The translations under genes and the position numbers were made by a program. Positions 46,497-56,858 of a stretch of 64,000 bases of DNA are shown here, piece after piece. This DNA comes from Dactylis glomerata (Eukaryota > Streptophyta > Magnoliopsida > Poales > Poaceae). Below the pieces are notes generated by a model. It ran no database searches, had not been told where the DNA came from, and saw only the letters and a list, made by a program, of their open reading frames with translations. The number at the start of each line of letters is the position of its first letter. Position 1 is the stretch's first letter. Location: the NCBI GenBank assembly GCA_007115705.1, contig QXEO01000236.1, positions 310,001 through 374,000 on the forward strand. Reading direction: 5' to 3'.

Positions 46497-48162
46497 TGAT
46501 TGCAGGTTGATGGCGCCAGAAAATAGCTGGTGCCTAGTTGAATGTCCAGCCCATTGGGAACCCCAAGAGGAAGGTGTGATCAATACAGCAGCAAGGTTTT
46601 CCCTCAGTTAAGAAACCAAGGTATGTCGATCAGGAGAGGAGCAAACAAATGACTGAAGGTGATGCTTGCTAGCTTGTGACAGCTCAGGACAATTTATAGG
46701 GCGCCTCGTCCAAGCTTTGCTTTGCTAGCTGCAACGCGGAACCTGGACACAACACAACCAAATACTTTGTTCCCAACTTACGATGAGGTTGTCAATCTCA
46801 CCGGTTTGCTTGAAACAAAGGGTATGAGCGTATCGAGTGAAAAGTGATAATAGTATGTGAGTAAAGTAAACAGTGCGAGTAAAGTAAACAGGTGATAGCA
46901 ATATAAAGGAAATAGGACTGGGATCCACAGTTCACTAGTGGTGTCTCTCCATAAGATAAAATAACACATGTTGGGTAAACAAATTATAGTTGGGCAATTG
47001 ATAGAATAAAGACAACGTGCATATGATGAGAGGATCACTATGAGATTTACTCTGGGCATTACAACAAAATACATAGACCGCCATCCAACTGCATCTATCA
47101 CTAATAATCCACTCAGGAGGATATCATCCGAACACCCCATGAGTATTAAGTTGCGAACAACAGATAATTGCATTAAGCAAAGTGTGTAATGTAAACAAAG
47201 CATATACCCTTGAGCATATGAATGTTGTTTTCCCCCTAGTAGCAACATCACATCTACAACCTTAGAGGTTTCTGTCACTCCCCCAGATTAAATAGAGGCA
47301 TGAACCCACTATCGAGCATAAATACCCCCTCTTGGAGTCACTAGCAACTACTCGGCCAAGATAGCTACTAACAACGGAGAGCATGCAAGATCATAAACAA
47401 CATAGTGATAACAAAAGATAAATTCCAGTACTTCAACTCAAGCATAACACCAATATTCATCGGATCCCAACAAACCAAACATGTAGAATTACATAACGGT
47501 GATCTCAATCATGTAGGGCAGCTCATGAGATCTAAACATGAAGCACATGGTGGAGAAGACAACATCTAGCTACTGCTATGGACCCATAGTCCAAGGTAGA
47601 CTACTCACTCATGGCTCCGGAGGCAAGCATGGCGATGAAGAAGACCTCCGGTGGCGATTCCCCTCTCCGGCAGGGTACCGGGAAGAGCTTCTGGACCCTC
47701 CCAATCTTTGGGTCAACGGCGGCGGCGGATCGCGATGTATTCTGGAAAATTGATCGGGTACTTAGGTTTTTCCCGTCGGGGGGTCTTTATATGCAAAGGG
47801 GCATCGTTAGAAGTGGACCGAGGTGGTCTCACACATAGGGGGCGCGGCCCAGCCCCTGGCTACGTCGCCCTGGTGTGAGGGCACCTCGTGGCCCCACTCC
47901 AACTTCTCTTCGGTTCTCTGGAAGCTTTGGTAAATTTCTGGGCGACTGGCTTTGGTTTCGTCCAATTCCGAGAATATTTCCTGTGTAGCTTTTCTGAAAC
48001 ACAAAAATAGTAGAAAACAGGGAACTGGCACTGTGGCGACTTGTTAATAGGTTAGTTCCGAAAAATGCATAAAAGTGCCACGAAGTGTAACGAAACATTA
48101 GGCAAATGGTGTAAAAACAAGCATGGAGCATCAAAAATTATGGATACGTTGGAGACGTATCA
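46497..48162 (-). repeat. 5' LTR of element E (about 1.67 kb)
   Basis: Minus-strand start tgatacgtctccaacgtatc at 48162, end atca at 46497. It matches 41307-42652 over the shared part with scattered substitutions. Confidence 0.82.
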
Positions 48163-48815
48163 GACACACAACAACTAGAGGAACTAGAGGCATCTATATC
48201 ATGGCAACAAGACGAAGTAAGCATATCATTATGAGATGTGTTCAAGGAGCATACACATGATATGCAAGGACTATCAACACAAGCATGTAAAGCATTTATG
48301 GTGCTAGAAGTGTTTAAGTCCAAAGATGAAGCATGACAATGAGATAGAGATGAATGATCATCACAAGTAAGCTCACTATCAACATTGCAATTTCCATCAC
48401 CACTCACCATAGAGTTACCTTGTGTCTTGCCACACTTTGGTGAAGTGGAAGAGAGTTCATCACGACCGGAAGTGGAGGAAATACAATCATCCTCAATCTT
48501 GTTGGACATATCATATTTGTCTTGAATCTTTGTCCAAAACTCATGAGCGCTACGGAAAGGCATGATTGTAAGAATAACTGCATCGCTCACAAAATCAATA
48601 AGCACATTAGTAGCTCGAGAATTAAGATAAGAGTTTCTCTTCTCCTCTAAAGATAGACTTTGGGAATCCTTAGGAGGAGAGAAACCCATATCTAAAATTC
48701 TCTCTATATTTGGGTCCATATCACGAAAATGATTAAGCATACAAATTTTCCATATATCATAATTAGTGCCATCAAATAAAAAGGTGTCATTGTGCACTAA
48801 TCCCCTAGCCGACAT
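48163..48815 (-). pseudogene. gag: Copia gag fragment (UBN2/DUF4219-like), truncated
   Basis: The frame starts MSARGLVHNDTFLFDGTNYDIWK at 48815 (a Met four codons upstream is also possible). FDGTNYDIWKICMLNHF is the usual N-terminal signature of plant Copia gag. It continues with an LNSRATNVLIDFVSD…FRSAHEFWTKIQDKYD helical domain. Then an unusual Ser/Cys/His-rich stretch runs on instead of a recognisable CCHC knuckle before the frame is cut by element E. Only ~218 codons remain, so it is non-functional here. Confidence 0.75.
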
Positions 48816-48852
48816 CTTTGCTCTCAAGGCGGTGAAGCCTTAAAATGAGAGA

Positions 48853-48868
48853 CCTTGCTCTGATACCA
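48853..48868 (-). other. Primer-binding site of element F (tRNA-iMet type)
   Basis: Minus-strand tggtatcagagcaagg two bases after the LTR end, the standard Copia priming site. Confidence 0.8.
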
Positions 48869-48870
48869 AT

Positions 48871-51096
48871 TGAAAGGACACGGATGTCGCCTAGAGGGGG
48901 GGTGAATAGGCGATTTAAAACTTTTACGAGTGGCTTGACAAATGCGGAATAAAACTAACGTTTAATTTCCCAAGCATACAAAACCTAAATAAACTAGGTT
49001 CACCTATGTGTACCAACAACTTATGCTAGACAAGATAAGCAACTATGTGATAGCAAGATATATATAACTTCAAGCACGAAGGCTATCACAAAGTAAATTG
49101 CATAAGTAAGGAGCTCGGGTATAGAAATAACCGAGGCACGCGGAGACAACGATGTATCCCGAAGTTCACACCCTTGCGAGTGCTAATCTCCGTTGGAGCG
49201 GTGTGGAGGCACAAGGCTCCCCAAACGCCACGGAGGCTTACCATAATCTCCTCGAGCCCTCCCACCAAGATGGAAGACCCAACCACTATGGGACACTTGA
49301 GGGCGGTCACCGAACCCGTACAAGCTTGGGGCAATCTCCACAACTCAATTGGAGACTCCCAAGAATCGCCACTGAGGCACCACAAAGCTTGGGAAGATCT
49401 CCACAACTTAATTGGAGGTCCCCAAATAATTGCCATGGAGGCACCACAAAGCTTGGGAAGATCTCCACAACTTAATTGAAGGTTCCCAAGTAACCACTAA
49501 GCCACTAAGCCGTCTAGGGTTCCAAGAACCCAAGAGTAAAAAGCTTAATGAACTTTCACTACCGAATCTCTGAGGAGAACTCAAACCGATGCACCAAATG
49601 CAATGGCAAGAACACACGAAGTGCTCAAATCCTTCTCTCCCAAATCCTACCAAAGCAACAAATGCTATGGAGGGATATGAGAGGAAGAACAAGGAGGAAA
49701 TCCATAAAGAACTCCAAGATCTAGATCCAATAGGTTCCCCTCACATAGAGGAGGTAATGATTGGTGGAAATGTAGATCTAGATCTCCTCTCTCTTTTTCC
49801 TCAAAAAGATGCAAGAATCATGGGAGAGATGGGGAGGAAGAGCAAGCTCTTCAAGGTCAACAATGGAGGAGAGAGAAATGAAAGAGCCAACCTCCAAATG
49901 AGGAAGAAGGGGATTTATATAGCCCCCGCACGAAATCTGACCATTACAGGAATTTTAACCCAGAAATTCCGGCCCGGGGGTGGAATTTCCGCCCCCCCCC
50001 CCCAATAAAATTTCCGCCCAAAATTTCTGCCCCCCTTATATAGGGTTGCACCAAAAAGACTTAGCGGAATTTCGCAGGGGCGGAAATTATGAAATTTCCG
50101 GCCCCCCCGAAATTCCGGTCTCGGGGGCGAAATTTCCGGCCCTGGGGAAAACATCAGTACGAAAACGGTTGTAACTTTTGCATCCGGACTCCGTTTTCGA
50201 TGATCTTGGGCTCGTTGGAATCACCACAATGAGCTCTACAACTTCATCCATAGAAACATCATAGTCCAACAAAGGAGGATGAAACCAAATGATAAAATGT
50301 TTGACTTAGCTATAAATATGAACCGGTAAAACCTCCAAACACCAAAAACGCAATAAGAGTTCCATACGAAATCCTTGATGAGCTAGAGCTTGTCATGAAA
50401 ATAACCACAAGGTCTAGAACCTCACATGGATAAAAGCCAAATAATAACCAAGAAAGATAATGCCAAGTATGCAAAGGTTTGAGCTCTCTCCGAACGATAC
50501 AATTAAGTTACTCACTCGAGAGCCCATCTTGATAGTACAGCTACCAAACCTAAAACCCGGTCTCCCAAACACTATGAGACCGGTAAGAAAGCTACCCTAT
50601 CAAGATCATACCTTTGCCTTGCGCATTCCACTTGACTTGAGCTAGATGGTGACGATCTTGATCTCCTCAAGTTGGACTACCTTTCTTGATTGCGCTTGCT
50701 CGGTGAAGTCTTGCGGATTGCTCCCCCATACTTCACTATGGGAGAGACACTAGTAGAAATATCTTCACATATCCATTACCACCAAATGGACACCGAGCTT
50801 CAAGCAAATGATATCTTCTAGATGCCTATCTTGAACTTGCGCTCCGACTTGATCAAACATTGCACTTCATCTTCTTCCTTCATAATGATGTATTCTCAAG
50901 ACACACTCTATATAGGCTCAACTCCCTTGATCATCACATAATCTTCTTTATCTGCATCTTCTTACAACCTTGAAACCAACATATGGCTCAAGCGTTGTCT
51001 ACGGACAAGCCCTACAAATAAAACTTGATGCAAACATTAGTCCATAGGGATTGTCATTAATTACCAAAACCACACATGGGGGCAAATGCTCTTTCA
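48871..51096 (-). repeat. 5' LTR of Copia element F (2.23 kb)
   Basis: Minus-strand ends are tgaaag (51096) and ctttca (48871), inverted to each other. A TATA box, tatataaat, lies at 49913-49921. Just upstream of it (49956-50150) is a cluster of aatttccg/gcccc motifs. A ~66-bp repeat with caccacaaagcttggg and gatctccacaactt occurs two to three times at 49320-49490, within the transcribed leader. Confidence 0.75.
49913..49921 (-). promoter_or_regulatory. TATA box of the element F LTR
   Basis: Minus-strand tatataaat inside the LTR, followed by CT-rich leader sequence. Confidence 0.55.
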
Positions 51097-51101
51097 ATTT
51101 T

Positions 51102-51734
51102 GATGTTGATGGCTGCAATATATCTGAAGTTATTTTGTTCTTGTAAAAGCTTGCTTTGACTCCCAATGCTAGTTCTTTAAATGTTGTTTTTACTAAGCAT
51201 ATTACCAATGCTCTTATGAAAATTAGGGATGAAAAGTTGAAGCAAAAAGCTTCTGTTCCCAAGAAGTTAGAAGATGGTTGGGAACCCATCATTGATATGC
51301 ATGTTAATGATTTTGATTGCCATGCTTTATGTGATCTAGGTGCTAGTATTTCTATCATGCCTAGAAAAATTTATGATATGCTTGATTTACCACCGCTTGA
51401 AAAGTGTTATTATAATGTTCCTATTGTTGATGTTTCTAAGAAGAAACCTTTGGGAAGGATTAATGATGTTCTTATTGTGGTTAACAATAACCTTGTTCCT
51501 GTTGATTTTCTTGTTATGGATGTTGAATGCAATGCTTCATGTCCTATTATTTTGGGAAGACCCTTTCTTCGAACTGTAGGTGCCATCATTGATATGAGGG
51601 AAGGCACCATCAAATATCAATTCCCACTCAAGAAAGGGATGGAACACTTCCCTAGAAAGAGAAAGAAATTGCTTTTTGACTCTATTCTTAGAGCAAATTA
51701 TGAGCTTGATGCTTCATCACTTGATATTACTTGA
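51102..51734 (+). CDS. Retropepsin-like aspartic protease of element D
   Basis: D's reading frame resumes after element F. It encodes a short linker, then the plant Gypsy protease fold: GWEPIIDMHVNDFDCHALCDLGASISIMP (about 51277-51363) with the catalytic DLGAS triad in the Athila form, PVDFLVMDVECN, and the second loop PIILGRPFLRTVGA (about 51543-51584). The enzyme would cleave the gag polyprotein. The frame ends at a TGA (51732-51734) with no RT or integrase after it. Because D's gag and protease are now 15 kb apart, it is a relic. The start of the protein is not defined here. Confidence 0.8.
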
Positions 51735-54150
51735 TTCGTATTTTCTGCGCCTAGCTCAAAGGCGTTAAAGAAAACCACTCTTGGGAGATAACCCAATGTT
51801 TTTACATTCAGTTCTTTTTCTTTTATTTGAATCTTGGAAGTTATTACTACTTTAATGACCTCTCATTATCATTTTTATTTCGTTTTTGTGCCAAGAGAAG
51901 CCTCTAATTTGAGTGTGGTAAGATTTGGGGATGTTGCTGTCCTGAAACAGTTTTCGGTGCTGCACCGCAAAAATTCGTGAAAATTCTATATATATCTTTT
52001 GGACCTGGGATTTCTTGTGCATATGCCTCAAGTTATATCCAAACTTTCATTAGTTGAACACTTTTCGATTTGAGCAACAGAAAACCCTCTAAAAATTTGA
52101 CCTTTGTCAGCTGTTCTTTTTTGACAGATTTCTGCCAATATTTGTGTTTGTCGCTTTATCGTGTTCTTTTTGAGTTCTTTTGATCACGGAACTTTTGGGG
52201 AAGTTGATACAGTAGTATATGCTTTATATGTGGTGGTTTTGAGTTGAAACCTGAAGCAAAAAGGGGTTGATTCAATTTTATGCTTACACTAATGTTGCTA
52301 ATAGAGTTGTATTGAGTTTTGTATGAAGGAAGTTTTCAAGTGTAGGGATTGGAGAATGATAAGATGAGTTGAAGAATGGACAAAAGCTCAAGCTTGGGGA
52401 TGCCCACGAACCCCAAGAAATATCCAAGAGGTACAAGCGTCAAAGCTTGGGGATGCCCCCGAGGCACCCCTTCTTCATCGGCAAAAATCATGTCACCTTT
52501 CAACACACTATATTTTTATTGCTTCATGCATTATGCGTTTTTCTTGGAGCGTTAGTTGTTTTTAGTTTTCAGTTTTATTTAGTTTTGTTTGCTGCAATAA
52601 ATGGTTGGACCCCAATAAATTTCTTTTGGAGAAGTTGCCTTGCTTTTCATTTGCCAAGAACACTCCGTTTTTCACTCTTAACGTTTCAACGAGTGTTCTC
52701 TTTTTCTAGAACTGCGTTTAGCTTTCGATTTTCACCTTGATTTGTGTTCAGATCTTGTTATATATTTGCATCAAGGTGTATTTTTGCCTCTGGTCCATGT
52801 TGGTTTTCATCAAAAGAGTTGTTTCAAAAAAGTTTGAATGGTGTTGGAAAAGAGAAAAAGCTTTATGCAAAAAAGTGGTACAAGAAGGAGCTTGTGTAGA
52901 CTGCAGCCTAGGCTTTTGCATGTCGTGCTTCATGTCTTTTTGATAGTATTCTTAGTGGTTTTGCTGTAGCATGACTTGTCTCAAATGACTGAGATTGCTT
53001 AATGAGCCTTTGAAAAAATCATGCGTTGTTTTTATTATTTGGAAGCATTATTTTGGTTTTCTCCTTGATGTTTTATTTGGGTTGACTTGGCGCATGCTCA
53101 CACATGTTAGACTCATACAAAGTTGCCATTGCCTCTATGATCATTTATTTTTTGACTTTTGATGCCATCTTATGCTTCTTTTAATGTCGCTTTGTCACTT
53201 TGCATGATTATGGCCATTATTGCTCTCTTAGTTGGTCGCTCCCAGTCTTTTGCTAGCCCTCATTTTGTACCGAGTATGAGCTCTACTGGTGCATCCAACT
53301 CCTAAAAACCTAGTTTGGCATTGTGTCCACTATAAATTCCTATGCATGGTATTTGTAAGCCATTCCAAGTAAATTTTCATGTGCTACCTTTAAAAAAAAA
53401 CCTTCAAAATACTTCTCGTTTTGTGACACTGTTTTCAGATCATGGGGACGCAGTGGTCTGATTTGCTATCTTCCATATTGCTTATTCCAAAAAGAAAAAA
53501 AAAGAAAAAAAAGAAAGAAAAAAAGGCACTCCTCCATGGTATGTGAATGTTGGTGGGCACCCGATGGAATCGGTAAGCCATGGTTTGTGAAAGGAAAAAA
53601 AGGTGGGGAGGAGTGCCAAGTTTTAAAAAAAGAGCACAAAAGTGTCAATCTCTCTCTCAAAAACTTGCTTCATTTTTGTATGGAAGATAGTAAGAACCCC
53701 ATTGCCAGTCGTTGACAAAAGCAACCACCTCTCAAAACCCAAGTTTTATCTCTCTGTTTTACAAATGAAAAGCTCTAGCACATGTTTAATCACTGCTTCC
53801 CTCCGCGAAGGGCCTTTCTTTTACTTTTATGTTGAGTCACCACCTTCTATCTTTATGCACCGTCTAAGAGAGCATAGTTGTCATTCTGAGTATAATGTGC
53901 ATTGTCCCAAAGTTTTCATTGATTGATTCATGATGTTGGTTTCACTTGTTCTCAAATTATTTGTATCTAGTCGCCCTCTTAAACTTGAAGGTGTCCTATG
54001 CATTTATGTTTTGCTCTCTCATGAAGGACAAGCTGAAAACTATTTGTATGTTTTTCCATATGATTTGAACACACGTTTGACTTTCATTGTTTCATTTTCA
54101 TGATCTTTTGTTTGTGTTCTTTTTCATGTTATAACATGGTTGCTAAGTTT
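51735..54150 (+). other. Conserved 3' module of element D
   Basis: Follows the protease stop directly, starting with gcgcctagctcaaaggcgttaaag (51747-51770). It carries the polypurine-like copies and an A/G-only run (53489-53526). It matches A's module along its length up to gctaagtttctt, where a deletion removes the polypurine tract and joins it to mid-LTR sequence. Confidence 0.65.
52390..52456 (+). promoter_or_regulatory. Two internal polypurine-tract copies in element D
   Basis: Exact aagcttggggatgc at 52390-52403 and 52443-52456, spaced 53 bases because three bases are missing between them relative to A. Confidence 0.5.
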
Positions 54151-55449
54151 CTTCGCCTATAAAGACCCCCCGACGGGAAAAACCTAAACACCCGATCACT
54201 TTTCCAGAAACACATCGCGATCCGCCGCCGTCGTCGACCCGAGATCGGGAGGGTCCAGAAGCTCTTCCCGGCACCCTGTCGGAGAGGGGAATCGCCACCG
54301 GAGGTCTTCTTCATCGTCATGCTTGCCTCCAGCGCGATGAGTGAGTAGTCTACCTTGGACTATGGGTCCATAGCAGTAGCTATATGGTTATCTTCTCCAC
54401 CATGTGCTTCATGTTTAGATCTCGTGAGCTGCCTTACATGATCGAGATCACCGTTATGTAATTCTACATGTTGTGTTTGTTAGGATCCGATGAATATTGG
54501 TGTTATGATTGAGTTGATATACTGAATTTTATCTTATGTTATCTCTATGTTGTTTAGGATCTTGCATGCTCTCCGTTGTTAGTAGCTATTTTGGCCAAGT
54601 AGTTGCTAGTGACTCCAAGAGGGGGTATTTATGCTCGATAGTGTGTTCATGCCTCTATTTAATCTGGGGGAGTGACAGAAACCTCTAAGGTTGTAGATGT
54701 GCTGTTGATACTAGGGGGAAAACAACATTCATATGCTCGAGGGCATATGCTTTGTTTACATCACACACTTTGCTTAATGCAGTTATCTATTGTTCGCAAC
54801 TTAATACTTATGGAGTTCTCGGATTGATTCGCCACAAGTGGATTATTAGTCATAGATGCAGTTGGATGACGGTCTATGTATCTTGTTGTAATGCCCAGAG
54901 TAAATCTCATAGTGATCCTCTCGACATATCACGTTGTCTTTATTCTATCAATTGCCTAACTGTAATTTGTTTGCCCAGCATGTGTTATTTTATCTTATGG
55001 AGAGACACCACTAGTGAACTGTGGACCCCGGTCCTATTTCCTATATATTGCTATCACCTGTTTACTTTACTCGCATACTACTACTGTTTTCCACTCGATA
55101 TGCTCATACCCTTTGTTTCAAGCAAACTGGTGAGATTGACAACCTCATCGTAAGTTGGGAACGAAGTATTTGGTTGTGTTGTATGCAGGTTCCACGTTGC
55201 TACTAGTTGAAGACGCGCTAACAAGTTATCGTTAACGGCGCCCTTGTTGGAGTGTCACTAGGCTAGCAAGCATCACCTTCCGTCGTTTGGCTTTTTCCTA
55301 CTGGAATGACAACCTTGGTTTCTTACTGAGGGAAAAACTTGCTGCTATATTCATCAAACCTTGCTCTTGGGGTTTCCAACTAGCCGGTCATTTACTTCAT
55401 CAACTATACGCCAACAAGTTCTCTGGCACTATTCATCACCGCGCTATCA
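54151..55449 (+). repeat. 3' LTR of element D, first ~365 bp deleted
   Basis: Starts in the LTR at cttcgcctataaagacc (compare 33112 in the 5' LTR). A short shared ttcgcc at the junction suggests a microhomology deletion. It ends atca at 55449, followed by the aacat target-site copy. Confidence 0.82.
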
Positions 55450-55530
55450 AACATATGGTAGGAAACAATGGCGGGAACAACTGGTGCAAAAAAATGGCGG
55501 GAAAATTGCGCGGGAAAATTAGTACCAGCT
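55450..55530. promoter_or_regulatory. Array of E2F-like motifs, right half
   Basis: It contains atggtaggaaac, atggcgggaac, atggcgggaaaa and gcgcgggaaaa, continuing the array cut at 32747. Two units match the E2F consensus GGCGGGAAA or GCGCGGGAAA exactly. Confidence 0.5.
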
Positions 55531-55679
55531 TTAATTAAAATACATCGGTCTTGCATGCAATAAAACATAACATGATAGCTGAAGAATAAAAACAACATTT
55601 TAAAGTAAGATACATCTGAATGCGGAAATAAAAATACAACCGAAATTAAGATACAAACTGGTACAATAAACAACGCATT

Positions 55680-56318
55680 TTAGTCCTGAGTCCAGCGTGG
55701 CCATTTTCCGGTAGTATCACCACATTTTTCTACTGCTTCTGCCAGAGTAGCCCTTTCCTTCTTTCTCTCCTTCTCCGCCTCACGATTCTGCTTGTGTCGC
55801 TCTTCCTCCGCCCCCCAACGGCGTTTAACTTCTGCGATTCTCTGCCGCTTCTCCTCATTGTAAGCTTCCTGCGCCGCTTTCCTCTGTGCAGCCTCCTCCT
55901 CTTGTCGCTCCTCCTCCTGGAAGCGTTCCCAAGCCCTACGCTGCCTTTCTTCTATCTGATGCAACGCCCAAGCTGGCTGCTCTGTGTCGATCCAATGATA
56001 CTATTGGCAGAGCGGCGGGGGCGACTGCAACATAAATAATGTTACTAATACATCTAAATATAACATGAGCAAATATGTCATCTCATGAAACTTAAATCTT
56101 ATCGGAGCTCGGTAAAACAGCAAAGAAGACTCCGGAGGATCATGCACATAATTTGCACACATGAAAAATTTCATGCCCATCCTGTCCAAAAAATTCGTCG
56201 ACTCTCTAACCTTCGCTATGTCGCCACACCAGCATCGTGCCGCTTCCATTCCCTCCGGTAAACTAGCGTACTTCATTTTCTTCGGCCTTAGGCCCTGGTC
56301 GGAGCAAGACAAACTCAT
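55680..56318 (-). pseudogene. GRF-type zinc-finger-like gene with Glu/Arg coiled coil, nonsense in exon 2
   Basis: The minus-strand ATG at 56318 starts MSLSCSDQGLRP. Exon 1 holds a CWCG…(about 20 residues)…FFMCANY finger, the CxCG/CPNY pattern of grass GRF-like proteins. An intron (donor gtgcat near 56160 or slightly further on; acceptor ttgcag near 56030) leads to SPPPLC, a TAG, then WIDTEQPAW and a long charged helix rich in Glu, Arg and Lys (about 55960-55730). PPPLC…W-I-D-TEQ is the usual link in this family. The in-frame TAG at about 56004 makes this copy doubtful. Such genes often accompany PMD cargo in grass transposons; no biochemical role is known to me. Confidence 0.5.
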
Positions 56319-56399
56319 AGCAACTAAATTGAATGACAGAGCAAGGATAGCAGTGCAGAAGACTGGTCGAATGAATAACGGATACCTTGTTTATATAGA

Positions 56400-56855
56400 C
56401 CCCGATTAGTACCACCGTCGGTGGTCTAGTTACTGCTACGGCACAGCGAGCGAATCTTATCTCCCTACTCAAAAGTGCAAAGAGAATCAATTAAAGAGCT
56501 AAGTTTTCAATCACTGACCGTGGGAATCAGCGCCGGCTGTCGGGCTGTCAGGCGTGCCAGGATGCCGCCACTGCCTGAGGCGGCAACCTGCCACGTCGAC
56601 CTGCCGGCGTTCACCCAGGTGGCACGGCCCATCTGGCTTGACGGCAGTAGACGGCGACGGCGGCACGACAACTTGCCGGATATGGGGCAGGCGGCAGGTA
56701 CTTGCCGGTTTTGGCCGAGGCGGCAGGCGACACGTGTCGCCTGCCCAGACGTGTCGTCACCAGACGCTGGTCCTTTTTGACAAAAAATTTCAGAAGTGGT
56801 CTTTTTTGACATTTCATTGGCAGAGATGGTCCTTTCTGTCAAAAATTCAATTCTC
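56400..56855. other. GC-rich flank with repeated ccggcggc/tgccgg words, no gene recognised
   Basis: Dense cggca/tgccg words and a self-complementary cgacacgtgtcg (about 56729-56740) give strong local fold-back potential. Then comes a gtccttt…gacaaaaa repeated block (56767-56855). Frames on both strands are open because of composition. Confidence 0.4.
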
Positions 56856-56858
56856 TTA

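Larger units (their letters stand above)
41307..48162 (-). mobile_element. Element E: non-autonomous Gypsy-type element with shortened gag
   Basis: Minus order: 5' LTR (48162-46497), tRNA-Asp-type primer site (46486-46469), an ORF with a gag fragment and coiled coil (46301-45669), the hairpin gcgcctagctcaaaggcg (about 45576-45559), the conserved 3' module, the polypurine tract (42666-42653), then the 3' LTR (42652-41307) lacking its last ~330 bases. E inserted into Copia element F; the right flank is gacac (48163-48167) and the left one was lost at the 41306/41307 deletion. A segment at 43172-43686 differs from the module in A and D. Confidence 0.82.
48163..51096 (-). mobile_element. Element F: Copia-type element, 5' half (LTR plus gag)
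   Basis: Minus order: LTR (51096-48871), primer site for initiator-Met tRNA (48868-48853, tggtatcagagcaagg), and a gag ORF cut at 48163 by element E. The remainder of the element and its 3' LTR are not present. It was inserted into D between gag and protease sequence. Confidence 0.75.
32748..55449 (+). mobile_element. Element D: Gypsy-type (Athila-like) gag-protease element with nested insertions
   Basis: The 5' LTR starts at 32748 and the 3' LTR ends at 55449. A perfect 5-bp target-site duplication, aacat, lies at 32743-32747 and 55450-55454. D's own sequence is 32748-35688 plus 51097-55449; elements C, E and F occupy the gap. It encodes an Athila-like gag and an aspartic protease, after which the 3' module follows directly, with no RT, RNase H or integrase. 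A deletion removed the polypurine tract and the first ~365 bases of the 3' LTR. It sits in the promoter array of the PMD-associated gene cluster. Confidence 0.88.

Noticed and set aside
34618..51734. Element D as an autonomous gag-pol element
   Set aside because: After the protease the sequence goes straight into the 3' module; no RT, RNase H or integrase motif exists in D-derived DNA.
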